DNA from: Pseudomonas fluorescens | GTDB taxonomy: Bacteria; Pseudomonadota; Gammaproteobacteria; Pseudomonadales; Pseudomonadaceae | Direction: 5' to 3' | NCBI RefSeq assembly: GCF_902497995.1 | Contig: NZ_CABVII010000032.1 | Location: 1-64,000, forward strand | DNA: 64,000 nucleotides | Shown here: one piece after another, positions 26,221 to 35,538 of the stretch | Numbering within the stretch: position 1 is the first letter of the stretch | Layout: every line of letters begins with the position of its first letter | The notes under the pieces: model-generated | What the model saw: only the letters and a program-made list of their open reading frames with translations | Told to the model about the DNA's origin: nothing | Database searches by the model: none | Translations under genes and position numbers: made by a program

Positions 26221-26366
26221 CTTGATTAAAGTATCGTTAGGCTTCCCCGGTTTTGTCAACGCGACGTTGGTTGAAATTGACAGAGGGTCATTCATCGACC
26301 GGTACATCGCTCCCACATGGGTCGGGCTAATCCCGACGACAGAATGTGTGCCATCCGAAAAACGCC

Positions 26367-27662
26367 TTACAACAACGAAATCGGGTAGCTGATGAAAATC
26401 CGGTTTTCATCGAATTCGTTGCTACTGAAATCCCGACGGATGGTCGCGTTGCGCCATTTGACGTTGAGGTTCTGCAGTGCGCCGCTCTGCACGGTATAGG
26501 CCAGCTCCGATTCACGGCCCCATTCCTTGCCATCGGTGATCGCGCCGGTGTGCACGTTATCGCCACTGATGTAGCGGTTCATCATCGTCAGGCCGGGAAT
26601 GCCGAGGGCGACGAAATTGTAGTCGTGGCGCAGCTGCCAGGATTTTTCCCTGGCGTTGTCGTAGCTCGAGTTGAAGCTATCGTTGGCCAGGGTGCCGCCG
26701 CTGGTGCCGTTGACCCGCATCCAGACATCGTCGCCGCTGAGCTTTTGCAGGCCGACATAGAAGGTGTTGCCACCGTATTTGGCCGAGAGCAGGGCGAACG
26801 CGGTTTTGTTGTCGAGGTCGCCGGCCAGGGCGCTGCCGTCTTCCTTGCCGATGAAGTAGCCGAGATTGGCGCCGAGGGTCCAGTCGCCGATGGGTTGGCT
26901 GTGGCTCAGGTTGAAATACTGCTGCTGATAGATGTCGCTGAGTTGTGCGTACCAGACACCGACCTGGGTGCGCTTTTCGTTGAACGCGAATTCACCGCCG
27001 CCGAAGTTGAACCGGTCGGAGGTGAAGGCAGCCTTGCCGTTCATGAACATGTCTTCCATGCTCGCGTCGTTGCGCGGGCTATTGGCACGGAACTGACCGC
27101 CGTAGAGCGTCAGGCCGCTGATCTCGGTGGACGTCACCTGGCCACCGCGCAAAGTCTGTGGCAGGGAGCGGCCGTCGTCGGAGCGCAGGATCGGCAGCAC
27201 CGGCATCCATTCGCCGACCTTCACTTCGGTTTTCGAGATTTTGCCTTTCAGCGCCACACCCAGTCGCCCGAAATTGTCCGCAGGGCGGCCGTCGTCATGG
27301 ATCGGCAACAGCTGAGTGCCGCCTGTGCCCTTGCCACCGTCGAGCTTCTGCGAGTACATGCCGAGTGCGTCTACGCCAAAACCGACAGGCCCCGGGGTGA
27401 ACCCTGACTTGGCGTCGAGGATGAAGCTTTGCGTCCATTCTTCAGCCTTGCCCTGGGCGTTGGCGGGGTTGGTGAAGTTGCGGTTGAAGTAGGCGTTGCG
27501 CAGGTTCAGCGTGGCCTTGGCATCATCGACGAAGCCTTCGGCGTTGCCGGTCATGGGCAGGGCGAACGCCAGGGTGCTGAAGGTGATCAGGCTCAAGGTA
27601 CGACGGCGTGCGAAGGCAGGACGAGGGGTGCTGACGGAGGAATTGTGGACGAGCTTGCTCAC
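26367..27662 (-). CDS. OprD-family outer-membrane porin
   Basis: 431 residues, signal peptide ending MTGNA near 41, then the OprD-type start EGFVDDAKATLNLRNAYFNRNFTNP, with periodic beta-strands such as WLRHDYNFVALGIPGLTMMNRYISGDNV-like segments near 355 and a terminal ISYPISLL. OprD porins carry small acidic or basic solutes; here the neighbouring udh/lactonase genes and the shared operator suggest uronate or aldarate uptake. A hydrophobic C-terminal Leu replaces the usual Phe. Confidence 0.86.
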   Translation of the reverse strand: MSKLVHNSSVSTPRPAFARRRTLSLITFSTLAFALPMTGNAEGFVDDAKATLNLRNAYFNRNFTNPANAQGKAEEWTQSFILDAKSGFTPGPVGFGVDALGMYSQKLDGGKGTGGTQLLPIHDDGRPADNFGRLGVALKGKISKTEVKVGEWMPVLPILRSDDGRSLPQTLRGGQVTSTEISGLTLYGGQFRANSPRNDASMEDMFMNGKAAFTSDRFNFGGGEFAFNEKRTQVGVWYAQLSDIYQQQYFNLSHSQPIGDWTLGANLGYFIGKEDGSALAGDLDNKTAFALLSAKYGGNTFYVGLQKLSGDDVWMRVNGTSGGTLANDSFNSSYDNAREKSWQLRHDYNFVALGIPGLTMMNRYISGDNVHTGAITDGKEWGRESELAYTVQSGALQNLNVKWRNATIRRDFSSNEFDENRIFISYPISLL

Positions 27663-27706
27663 TGTGACGCTCCCGTTTACTTTTTTGTTTTTATTGTCGT
27701 CGTACG

Positions 27707-27717
27707 TCGTCGTACAA
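27707..27717. promoter_or_regulatory. FadR/GntR-type operator upstream of the OprD porin gene
   Basis: TCGTCGTACAA fits TNGTNNNACNA on both strands (TTGTACGACGA on the other). Preceded by an overlapping TCGTCGTACGT. 45 bp upstream of the porin start, the same distance as the site at udh. Confidence 0.55.
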
Positions 27718-27771
27718 CATGGGGGCGATTATTTGCGAGGATTTTGGGGATTGTCAATCAGAAGTTATACG

Positions 27772-27795
27772 ATGACTTGATGACTTGATGACTTG
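27772..27795. repeat. 8-bp tandem repeat
   Basis: Three perfect copies of ATGACTTG followed by a partial ATGAC, in the AT-rich region behind the OprD operator. Possible slippage tract. Confidence 0.7.
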
Positions 27796-27821
27796 ATGAC
27801 GTTGGTCGATTGTCAGTGAAT

Positions 27822-27893
27822 CCTGTAGGAGCCAGGCTTGCCGGCGAAGGCGATTTCCCGGGCGCCTTCGCGGGCAAGCCTCGCTCCTACAGG
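27822..27893. repeat. Hybrid REP doublet, class C with class B
   Basis: Left unit is class C (GGAGCCAGGCTTGCCGGCG), right unit is inverted class B (CGCGGGCAAGCCTCGCTCC). The two arms pair except at class-specific positions, so the hairpin carries mismatches. Confidence 0.8.
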
Positions 27894-27902
27894 AGGCTGA
27901 TT

Positions 27903-28760
27903 TCAAGTCATGATCATCGGCGGCAGGGTACCGAGTAGCGAAACCGCCGCCACCGCCCCAATCCCCAGCAACCATTCCAGCATCACACTGGCACGCAACG
28001 CCGTCATGTGCTGCTCGCAATCCCTGACCCGCAACCGATTGAACAGCGCCAACCCCAGCATCGCGCCCACCAGCACCACCTTGATCAACAGAATCAAGGC
28101 AAACCCACTCAACAATGGCGTCGGCCAGAACGCCCCGGTCAATACCCGAACATTGATCAATCCGGTGATCAGCAACCCGGCGACCAAGGCAAAACCGACA
28201 CCGCTGAAGCGTTGCAATATCGCTTTGACGGACTGCGCAGCCGGTTGGAGCAAGAGCATCACCAACAACAGCAAACCCCCGAGCCAGGCGCCAACGCAGG
28301 TCAGATGGATGATCTGGTTGAGGATCAGCAACCGGCCTTCGTTGCCATCGAGCATGGCGCCATGGCCCACCGGGGCCAATGTCGCCAGCAACAGACCGCT
28401 CAAGATTATCCGCCAGGGGAGGTTGCTGTGCAGCGGTGTCAGCAGCAACGCGACTAACAGCAGATTGAGCAGCAAATGCCAGCGCCAGACCTGGCCGAAA
28501 AACGTCTTGCCCAACACCAGCCCCAGGGTCGACGGATCGAATGCCGCCGCCCAGCTGCCGGCCATGCTGGCGGTGATCAGCAGCAACCAGCCGACGCCGC
28601 TGACCAACGCCACCACCGCAAGCCATCGGCTCCCCCGCGCCAGACGCCAATCCAGCATCGTTTCACGGCCCAGCAACAGAGGCATGAACACCCAGGCCCC
28701 AAACAGCATCAACACCACGGTGAAATGCAGGAAACGGCACAGCACCATCGCACTGATCAT
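27903..28760 (-). CDS. copD: Copper resistance membrane protein CopD
   Basis: 285-residue inner-membrane protein with about eight hydrophobic helices. HFTVVLMLFGAWVF near the start and QIIHLTCVGAWLGGLLLLV near 150 supply the histidines usual in the CopD/YebZ family. Starts 3 bp after the copC stop on the same strand, so the two form the copCD pair: CopC captures periplasmic copper and CopD imports it or loads cuproproteins. No copA/copB gene is nearby. Confidence 0.87.
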   Translation of the reverse strand: MISAMVLCRFLHFTVVLMLFGAWVFMPLLLGRETMLDWRLARGSRWLAVVALVSGVGWLLLITASMAGSWAAAFDPSTLGLVLGKTFFGQVWRWHLLLNLLLVALLLTPLHSNLPWRIILSGLLLATLAPVGHGAMLDGNEGRLLILNQIIHLTCVGAWLGGLLLLVMLLLQPAAQSVKAILQRFSGVGFALVAGLLITGLINVRVLTGAFWPTPLLSGFALILLIKVVLVGAMLGLALFNRLRVRDCEQHMTALRASVMLEWLLGIGAVAAVSLLGTLPPMIMT

Positions 28761-28763
28761 GAA

Positions 28764-29129
28764 TTACTGGCCAACCTTGAAGCTGTAGGCGCCTGCGCTT
28801 TTGTGGGTATCGACCGACACCGCATGCCACTCGACTTTGTACGCCCCGGCCGCCAGCGGTGCTGCAGGGGTCACGACCAGGGTCTTTTTATCGCTGCCTT
28901 CGGTGGCCAGGCCTTTCACCGGAATTTTGGCGCCGTCCTTGCTGAGGGTAACTTTGGTAAAGGTCGCTTCGACGCCTTCGGAAAACACCAGGCGCAGTTC
29001 CGCCGGAGTACTCACCGTGCTGTCCGCGGCCGGGGTCTGGCTTTTCAAATGGGCATGGGCCAACACCGACGAAGCGGCGAGCAGCGAGCCGAGGAGGGCG
29101 GCGGTGGTCAGAGCGTTCTTGAGCAGCAT
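28764..29129 (-). CDS. copC: Periplasmic copper-binding protein CopC
   Basis: 121 residues; signal peptide cleaved after SSVLA, leaving a mature N-terminus AHAHLKSQ with the His that forms the Cu(II) site. The partner residues appear in WHAVSVDTHKSAG near the C-terminus. No methionine-rich Cu(I) loop is seen, so this is the single-site CopC type. Operon with copD. Confidence 0.88.
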   Translation of the reverse strand: MLLKNALTTAALLGSLLAASSVLAHAHLKSQTPAADSTVSTPAELRLVFSEGVEATFTKVTLSKDGAKIPVKGLATEGSDKKTLVVTPAAPLAAGAYKVEWHAVSVDTHKSAGAYSFKVGQ

Positions 29130-29274
29130 CGTGGATACCTCAGAGGCAGGTTCGAAGAAGCGGGCAGTTTACCCGCCTGAGCGTGAAGTCGGGTGCAGGA
29201 AGATTGGTTTTCCCCTGTCGCCCCGAGGTAGAGCGGATGCTAGTCTTGAACAAAGCTGGTGTCAGGGAGCCCTC

Positions 29275-29895
29275 ATGGGCAATCACAAGATCGAGATTCG
29301 CCGCAGTAACGTCGAGAAGATTCTGTTGGGGGCCGAAAAGGTCTTCGCCGAAAAAGGCTTCGGCAGCACCGCCATGGCCGACATCGCCGCCGAAGTGCAA
29401 CTGCCGCGATCCAACCTGCATTACTACTTCAGCACCAAGAGCGAGCTGTACAGCGCAGTGCTGTTCGACCTGCTCGAAGTCTGGAAACAGGACGCCCTGT
29501 GCTTCGAGATGTTCGACGACCCACGAGTGGTGCTCAGCAGCTACATCCGCGCCAAGATGAACCACTCCCGCAGCCGGCCCTATGGCTCGAAAGTCTGGGC
29601 CAACGAAATCATCCACGGCGCCCCCACTTTGGGTGAAAAGCTGGACGCGAGCCTGTACGACTGGGCCAAGATGAAAGAAGCGAAAATCCGCCAGTGGGTG
29701 GAGGATAAACGCATCCTGCCAGTGGAACCTTCGAGCCTGCTGTACATGATCTGGGCTTCGACTCAGCATTACGCTGACTTTGATCATCAGGTGAATATTT
29801 TGAATGATCATCAGCCGTTGTCGGATATGCAGTTCGAGCGGGCGGTGCAGACGGTGACGGGGGTGATATTGCGCGGGATTGGGTTGGAGCCGTAG
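29275..29895 (+). CDS. TetR-family regulator, RutR-like
   Basis: 206 residues. HTH near 15-60 (ILLGAEKVFAEKGFGSTAMADIAAEVQLPRSNLHYYFSTKSEL) and a C-terminal domain resembling the RutR/YcdC family. The longer open frame upstream overlaps copC antisense; ATG 29275 follows AGGGAG. In Pseudomonas such regulators control pyrimidine degradation and the pre/dht/hyu genes stand just beyond the RHS gene, so that is the likely target. Specific operator not identified. Confidence 0.8.
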   Translation: MGNHKIEIRRSNVEKILLGAEKVFAEKGFGSTAMADIAAEVQLPRSNLHYYFSTKSELYSAVLFDLLEVWKQDALCFEMFDDPRVVLSSYIRAKMNHSRSRPYGSKVWANEIIHGAPTLGEKLDASLYDWAKMKEAKIRQWVEDKRILPVEPSSLLYMIWASTQHYADFDHQVNILNDHQPLSDMQFERAVQTVTGVILRGIGLEP

Positions 29896-29944
29896 TCGTC
29901 GCCGTCGTAACCGGATAAAAATATCGCTGATCCTTCGGTGCAGA

Positions 29945-31009
29945 TTACTGCCTGATTTCTTGAAGAGCTTTCTGTACGTAATATTCCTTCACACTGTTTT
30001 TTTTGATTTGCAGTAACAGTTCTCTCCCTTCATCGCCCGCGATTTTTCTGAGGGCATCGGTCTTGGCAGATTTGTAGCGTGTTCTATTAGCCAACAAATC
30101 TCCAGCTTGTTGCGTGGTAGCTACCGTCCTAAAGTCAGGAGAATTTTTTACATTATAGTCATATGAGGCTTCGAAATCCGTCGGGTGTTTCTGTCGCGAT
30201 GACAGTGCGGCATCATCACTATTGCGCGCTAAGCCCGAAGGAAAATGGTTTTTAAAATTTACTAACTCAGAAGTTGAGGTCGAAGCTCTGGGCGCTGATC
30301 GTGAAACGGTATTGTCTGGTGCTTCTAGCAGACTCGCTAGCATTGGGTTGCGCTCTGCCAGGCTATTTCGGTTGATAGTGGTTGCTGTTCGTTTAATTAT
30401 TTTAAGCGGGTTGGGAGATTTCATTGTCGTTGGGCTCAGAAGAGATGCCGTATGGCGGGCGATCCACTGAGCGAATTTGGTATTACCTGTTGGGTCGGAG
30501 AAGTTGATCGGATCCCCCCCGCAATAGGCATACGGATTAATTCCTCCTTTACCAAAAGGACTCAACTCATCCGGACTGTTAAAACGCATCAATACAGAAT
30601 TAAAAGCCCGCGTACCCTGGCCCAACAAATAGTGCCCCGTAATCGCGTCGGGACATTCACCATTAAACCCAAGCATGCGACTCAGACCACTTTCTGCCGG
30701 ATGGTGACCGTAGGCGGTATAGGCCAGTTGCTGCGGGTTTGTTTCCGCAAGGGTATGCAGTACCGAATGAGCTTGATCGGTTGCTAAAAGCTTGGTTTCG
30801 GTAATGCCAGCTGTACTTTGTTGCTGCGCCAACGGCTGGGCTTCATGGCGGAAGATGGTTCGTTGCGTCTGCTCTCCCAGCTCGGTATTCAGATGGTCCT
30901 CCTGGTAAAAACGCTGTGTGCTGGTGCGCTCCAGAAGTCCCACACCCATGAGGCGGTCCAGTGGGTCGTATTGATAGCGGCACAGGATCTTCAATGATGA
31001 GGTTGACAT
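29945..31009 (-). CDS. Orphan RHS core protein with variable C-terminal tip
   Basis: About 354 residues from ATG 31009 (AAGGA upstream; a TTG at 31030 is possible). Residues 1-175 carry RHS repeats and the conserved core end (RFNSPDELSPFGKGGINPYAYCGGDPINFSDPTGN). The remaining 180 residues are a lower-GC Ser/Lys-rich tip with no family I recognise. Full RHS toxins exceed 1000 residues, so this is an orphan tip module or a displaced C-terminus. No immunity-like ORF follows on the same strand: the stop lies about 50 bp from the convergent TetR gene. It separates the regulator from preA. Confidence 0.75.
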   Translation of the reverse strand: MSTSSLKILCRYQYDPLDRLMGVGLLERTSTQRFYQEDHLNTELGEQTQRTIFRHEAQPLAQQQSTAGITETKLLATDQAHSVLHTLAETNPQQLAYTAYGHHPAESGLSRMLGFNGECPDAITGHYLLGQGTRAFNSVLMRFNSPDELSPFGKGGINPYAYCGGDPINFSDPTGNTKFAQWIARHTASLLSPTTMKSPNPLKIIKRTATTINRNSLAERNPMLASLLEAPDNTVSRSAPRASTSTSELVNFKNHFPSGLARNSDDAALSSRQKHPTDFEASYDYNVKNSPDFRTVATTQQAGDLLANRTRYKSAKTDALRKIAGDEGRELLLQIKKNSVKEYYVQKALQEIRQ

Positions 31010-31146
31010 GGTGCGGTCCTTCGCTGGCAAATTGGGTGGGTGTCAGCTTCGAAGATATTGGGTGTTTCGTCTACTAGCAGAACTGATAGGTTGGAGAGCG
31101 TCGGGCGGGGATGGGGTTGGAGCTTTGAGAATTTCGGTGGGGCTGC

Positions 31147-31262
31147 CGGCCTCTTCGCGGGCAAGCCCGCTCCCACAGTGGTTGTATGTGTACACAAATT
31201 CCGTGTACACCAACGCACCCTGTGGGAGCGGCGGTGCGGCGATCCGACTTGCCCGCGATGGC
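31147..31262. repeat. REP doublet with GGCGATCCGAC variant unit
   Basis: Left unit is an ordinary class A/B unit; the right unit contains GGAGCGGCGGTGCGGCGATC before CGACTTGCCCGCGATGG, an inserted variant also seen near 34010, 42910 and 60240. Confidence 0.75.
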
Positions 31263-31284
31263 GCCAGTTCAGGCACCTTTGAAT

Positions 31285-32559
31285 TCAGGGGGCAACATGG
31301 TAGGGATTGCGCGGATCATGATCCCAATCCAGAAACGGCTTGCCGTTCTCCATCGGCACCATCTCAATGCAATCCTCCACCGGACAGGTGATCTGGCACA
31401 GGTTGCAGCCCACGCACTCCTCATCGATCACTTCATACTTATGCGTGCCGTCCGCCTGCTTGAAGCTGGCCACCGCCTGGTGCGAGGTGTCTTCGCAGGC
31501 GATATGACAGCGACCGCACCCGATGCAGGCCTCCTGGTCAATCTTCGCAATCACCTGATAGTTGATATCGAGGTACTTCCAGTCCGTGGTGTTGCTCACC
31601 GCACGTCCCGAAAAATCGGCGACGCTGGCATAACCCTGACTGTCCATCCAGCGTGACAAGCCATCCTTCATCTCGTCGACTATCCGGAAACCATGCAGCA
31701 TCGCCGCCGTGCACACCTGCACCGCGCCGCTGCCCAGGGCGATGAATTCCGCCGCGTCGCGCCAGCTGCCAATCCCGCCGATGCCGCAGATCGGCAGGCC
31801 CTGGGTCTGTGGATCGCGGGCGATTTCGGCGACCATGTTCAACGCAATCGGCTTGACCGCCGACCCGCAATAGCCGCCGTGGGTGCTCTGGCTGCCGACC
31901 GCAGGATTGGCGACCATGCGTTCCAGGTTGACGCTGGTGATCGAGTTGATGGTATTGATCAGCGACACCGCATCGGCGCCGCCACGATGGGCGGCGCGGG
32001 CAGCGACGCGGATGTCGGTGATGTTCGGCGTAAGCTTGACGATCACCGGCAGCGAGCAGTAAGTCTTGCACCAGCGGGTGACTTGTTCGACATACTCCGG
32101 CACCTGGCCGACGGCCGCGCCCATGCCCCGTTCCGGCATGCCGTGGGGGCAGCCGAAGTTCAGTTCGATGCCGTCGGCGCCGGTGGCTTCCACCAATGGC
32201 AGGATGAATTTCCACGACTCTTCGACACAGGGCACCATCAACGAGACGATCAGCGCGCGGTCCGGCCAGTCTTTCTTGACCTGGGTGATTTCCCGCAAGT
32301 TGATCTCCAAGGTCCGATCGGTGATCAGCTCGATGTTGTTGAAGCCCATTACCTCACGGTTAGGCCCGAAGTGCGCCGAATAGCGCGATGACACGTTGAC
32401 CGCCGCCGGGTCTTCTCCCAGGGTTTTCCAGACCACGCCACCCCAGCCGGCCTCGAAGGCGCGGACCACGTTGTAGGCCTTGTCGGTCGGCGGCGCGGAG
32501 GCCAGCCAGAACGGGTTGGGGGCTTTGATGCCGGCAAACACAATCGAAAGATCGGCCAT
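31285..32559 (-). CDS. preA: Dihydropyrimidine dehydrogenase catalytic subunit PreA
   Basis: 424 residues: TIM-barrel dihydroorotate dehydrogenase-like domain (about 1-310; FAGIKAPNPFWLASAPPTDKAYN start, FMN-binding GIGGIGSWRDAAEFIALGSGAVQ) and two C-terminal [4Fe-4S] motifs (CIGCGRCHIAC and CVGCNLCQITC). Reduces uracil and thymine to the 5,6-dihydro forms with electrons from PreT. Starts one base after the preT stop, so the two are coupled. First step of the reductive pyrimidine pathway. Confidence 0.93.
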   Translation of the reverse strand: MADLSIVFAGIKAPNPFWLASAPPTDKAYNVVRAFEAGWGGVVWKTLGEDPAAVNVSSRYSAHFGPNREVMGFNNIELITDRTLEINLREITQVKKDWPDRALIVSLMVPCVEESWKFILPLVEATGADGIELNFGCPHGMPERGMGAAVGQVPEYVEQVTRWCKTYCSLPVIVKLTPNITDIRVAARAAHRGGADAVSLINTINSITSVNLERMVANPAVGSQSTHGGYCGSAVKPIALNMVAEIARDPQTQGLPICGIGGIGSWRDAAEFIALGSGAVQVCTAAMLHGFRIVDEMKDGLSRWMDSQGYASVADFSGRAVSNTTDWKYLDINYQVIAKIDQEACIGCGRCHIACEDTSHQAVASFKQADGTHKYEVIDEECVGCNLCQITCPVEDCIEMVPMENGKPFLDWDHDPRNPYHVAP

Positions 32560-33927
32560 TTACGCAGCCTCCACATTGAGCATGAGTTGAACGTTGATGG
32601 CTTCGGCAGCCAGTTTGCCGTGCTGCACGGCCTGCACGGTGAGGTCCTGATCGAGGCTGGTGCAATCGCCGCCGGCATACACCCCGGGGATGCTGGTGCG
32701 CAGCTGTTCATCCACCAGGATTCGCTCGCCCTGGCGCTTGAGTTCGCGGGCCAGCGGATCGGCGAGAGCGCTGGCGTCGAAGGCCTGGCCGATGGCTTTG
32801 AATATCGCGTCGGCGGCCAGTTCGAAGGTTTCGCCGGTGGTTTGCAGGCGACCTTCGACCAGGTGGGTGCGGGCGAAGCGCATGCCCCGCACCTGGCCTT
32901 GAGGGTCAACCAGCACTTCCTCGGGTTGGGCCCAGGTCAGCAGACGTACCTGATTGGCCTTGGCGATGTCTTGCTCGTGGCCGGTGGCGCCCATGTCCTC
33001 GACACCGCGGCGATACACCAGATTGACGTCGCGAGCACCGAGACGTGCCATTTGCACGGCCATGTCGATGGCGGTGTTGCCGGCACCGAGGACAATGCAG
33101 TGATCTGCCAGGGGAAGCAGGCTCAGGTCATCGGCCTGGCGCAGTTCGCGGATGTAGTCGGTGGCGGCGAGCAGACCGGGTGCGTCTTCGTGAGGCAACC
33201 CAAGTTGCTTGCTGGCCGCCAACCCGAGCCCGAGGAACACCGCATCGAATTGTTGATGCAGGTCGCTCAAGGTCAGGTTTTCTCCAAGCTTTTGCCCGTG
33301 ACGGATGTCGATGCCACCGATCTGCAGCAGAAATTCCAGCTCCTTCTGCGCGTAATCGTCCACCAGTTTGTACTTGGCGATCCCGTATTCATTGAGGCCG
33401 CCAGCCTTTTCCCGTGCCTCGAAAATCACCACGTCATGCCCGTGCATGGCGCTGCGGTGCGCGCAGGACAATCCGGCGGGCCCGGCACCGACCACGGCGA
33501 TGCGCTTGCCGGTGGCGGCCGCACGCTGGAACGGGTGTTCGCTGAAGTGTGCGTTGTCCACCGCATAACGTTGCAACAGGCCGATCAGCACCGGCGCGCA
33601 TTCGTCGGCGTTGTTGCGCACACAGGCTTGCTGGCAGAGGATTTCCGTCGGGCAAACCCGGGCGCAACTACCGCCGAGGATATTGGCCGAGAGGATTTTC
33701 TGCGCGGCGCCCTGAACGTTTTCCTGGTGGATGTTGCGGATGAACGAGGGAATGTCGATGTCGCTCGGACAGGCATTGACGCAGGGTGCGTCGTAGCAAT
33801 ACAGACAGCGCGAGGCTTCCAGGTGGGCCTGGCGATCGTTGAGCGGCGGCGCCAGGTCGGTGAAATGACCGGCGAGGGTGGACGCATTCTCTTGGGGATG
33901 CGGGAGGTGGTTCAGGGTCTTGATCAC
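32560..33927 (-). CDS. preT: Dihydropyrimidine dehydrogenase electron-transfer subunit PreT
   Basis: 455 residues from GTG 33927, preceded by GTGAGG; a longer open frame upstream crosses a REP and is not used. N-terminal Fe-S region CLYCYDAPCVNACPSDIDIP and CARVCPTEILCQQAC, FAD-binding VVGAGPAGLSC near 145, NAD(P)-binding VLGAGNTAIDMA near 280, and a late GVYAGGDC FAD contact. Transfers electrons from NAD(P)H to PreA. Confidence 0.92.
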   Translation of the reverse strand: MIKTLNHLPHPQENASTLAGHFTDLAPPLNDRQAHLEASRCLYCYDAPCVNACPSDIDIPSFIRNIHQENVQGAAQKILSANILGGSCARVCPTEILCQQACVRNNADECAPVLIGLLQRYAVDNAHFSEHPFQRAAATGKRIAVVGAGPAGLSCAHRSAMHGHDVVIFEAREKAGGLNEYGIAKYKLVDDYAQKELEFLLQIGGIDIRHGQKLGENLTLSDLHQQFDAVFLGLGLAASKQLGLPHEDAPGLLAATDYIRELRQADDLSLLPLADHCIVLGAGNTAIDMAVQMARLGARDVNLVYRRGVEDMGATGHEQDIAKANQVRLLTWAQPEEVLVDPQGQVRGMRFARTHLVEGRLQTTGETFELAADAIFKAIGQAFDASALADPLARELKRQGERILVDEQLRTSIPGVYAGGDCTSLDQDLTVQAVQHGKLAAEAINVQLMLNVEAA

Positions 33928-33992
33928 GGTGTTGGCCTCACGGTTATTTGAGGTATTGCCTCTGGTGGGCATTGGTTTTTTTGTTGTCTGTG

Positions 33993-34086
33993 CCGGCCTC
34001 TTCGCGGGCAAGTCGGGTCGCCGCATCGCTCGCTCCTACAGGGGAATGCATTTCAAATGTAGGAGCGAGGCTTGCCCGCGATAGGC
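33993..34086. repeat. REP doublet, class B with variant unit
   Basis: Left unit carries GTCGGGTCGCCGCATCGC between its halves; the right unit is a clean class B copy. Lies between preT and the dihydropyrimidinase gene. Confidence 0.75.
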
Positions 34087-34098
34087 CGAAGGCCGCTT

Positions 34099-35538
34099 TC
34101 AGCGTTTCACCGCAACCGGCTTATTCAACTCCGCCCGCTTGCTCAGCAAATCAAACACCGCCGGATACGCCGGCCGTTCGACATACCGTCCGGCACCACG
34201 CTCGGCCCGCAAGTCGCCGTCGGCCCAGACCACCCGGCCCTGGCTGATGGTATGGCTCGGCACGCCGCGCACGATCTTGCCTTCGAAGATGTTGAAGTCG
34301 ACCTGCTGATGATGGGTCTTCGCCGAAATCGTCCGCGTACCTTGCGGATCCCACAGCACCAGATCGGCATCGGCACCGACGCGAATCGCACCCTTGCGCG
34401 GGTAGAGGTTGAAGATCTTCGCGGTGTTGGTGGAGGTCAGCGCAACGAAGTGCTGCATCGACAAGCGGCCGGTGTTCACCCCTTCGTCCCAGAGCACTGC
34501 CATGCGGTCTTCGATCCCGGCGGTGCCGTTGGGGATCTTGCTGAAGTCGTCTCGGCCGGCGGCTTTTTGCTCGGCGCAGAAGCAGCAGTGGTCGGTGGCG
34601 GTGGTGTGCAGGTTGCCCGATTGCAAGCCGTGCCAAAGCGCCTCCTGATGACCGCGAGGACGGAAGGGCGGGCTCATCACGTAACCGGCAGCGGTCTGCC
34701 AGTCCGGGTGTTGGTAGACGCTGTCGTCCAGCAGCAGGTGTCCGGCCAGCACTTCGCCGTAAACTGGCTGGCCCTTGCTGCGGGCGTAGGTGATTTCGTC
34801 GAGGGCTTCCCTGGTCGAGACATGCACCAGGTACAGGGGGGTGCCCAGGGTTTCGGCGATACGGATCGCCCGGCTCGCCGCTTCGCCTTCAACCTGCGAA
34901 GGACGTGACAGCGGATGCGCTTCGGGGCCGGTCATGCCCTGGGCCATCAACTTGCGTTGCAGGTGATAGACCAGCTCGCCGTTCTCCGCGTGCACGGTCG
35001 GCACCGCGCCCAACTCCAGGCAGCGCTCGAAACTCGCCACCAGCGTGTCGTCAGCTGCCATGATCGCGTTCTTGTAGGCCATGAAGTGCTTGAAACTGTT
35101 AACGCCATGCTGGCTGACCAGCTCAGCCATTTCTTCGCGAACCTGCTCGCTCCACCAGGTGATCGCGACATGGAAGCCATAATCCGATGCCGACTTCTCG
35201 GCCCAGCCGCGCCATTGATGGAACGCTTCCATCAACGACTGCTGCGGATTGGGAATCACGAAATCGATGATCGACGTGGTGCCACCGGCAAGTCCCGCCG
35301 CCGTACCGCTGAAAAAGTCTTCGCTGGCCACGGTGCCCATGAAGGGCAGTTGCATGTGCGTGTGCGGGTCGATGCCGCCTGGCATCAGGTATTGGCCGCT
35401 GCCGTCGAGCACTTCGGCGCCCGCCGGAACATCGAGATTGTCACCGATGGCCTTGATCACGCCGTCGGCGCAATAGACGTCGGCACGATAACTTTCATCA
35501 TGGGTAATAAGGGTGGCGCCACGGATCAACAGAGACAT
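34099..35538 (-). CDS. Dihydropyrimidinase
   Basis: 479-residue amidohydrolase. Metal-binding GGIDPHTHMQLPFMG near residue 55, carbamylated Lys in SFKHFMAYKNA near 150, and later His/Asp ligands. Hydrolyses 5,6-dihydrouracil and dihydrothymine to N-carbamyl-beta-amino acids, the second step after PreAT. Transcribed toward preT; the three may share one transcript from the promoter at about 35.6 kb. Hydantoinase activity is a common side reaction. Confidence 0.92.
   Translation of the reverse strand: MSLLIRGATLITHDESYRADVYCADGVIKAIGDNLDVPAGAEVLDGSGQYLMPGGIDPHTHMQLPFMGTVASEDFFSGTAAGLAGGTTSIIDFVIPNPQQSLMEAFHQWRGWAEKSASDYGFHVAITWWSEQVREEMAELVSQHGVNSFKHFMAYKNAIMAADDTLVASFERCLELGAVPTVHAENGELVYHLQRKLMAQGMTGPEAHPLSRPSQVEGEAASRAIRIAETLGTPLYLVHVSTREALDEITYARSKGQPVYGEVLAGHLLLDDSVYQHPDWQTAAGYVMSPPFRPRGHQEALWHGLQSGNLHTTATDHCCFCAEQKAAGRDDFSKIPNGTAGIEDRMAVLWDEGVNTGRLSMQHFVALTSTNTAKIFNLYPRKGAIRVGADADLVLWDPQGTRTISAKTHHQQVDFNIFEGKIVRGVPSHTISQGRVVWADGDLRAERGAGRYVERPAYPAVFDLLSKRAELNKPVAVKR

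Noticed and set aside
27772..27800. 8-bp repeat as an operator array
   Set aside because: Repeat period does not match helical spacing and no regulator motif fits; treated as a slippage tract.
28801..29274. Extended N-terminus of the TetR gene
   Set aside because: Overlaps copC antisense and has no family similarity; ATG 29275 has a strong ribosome site.
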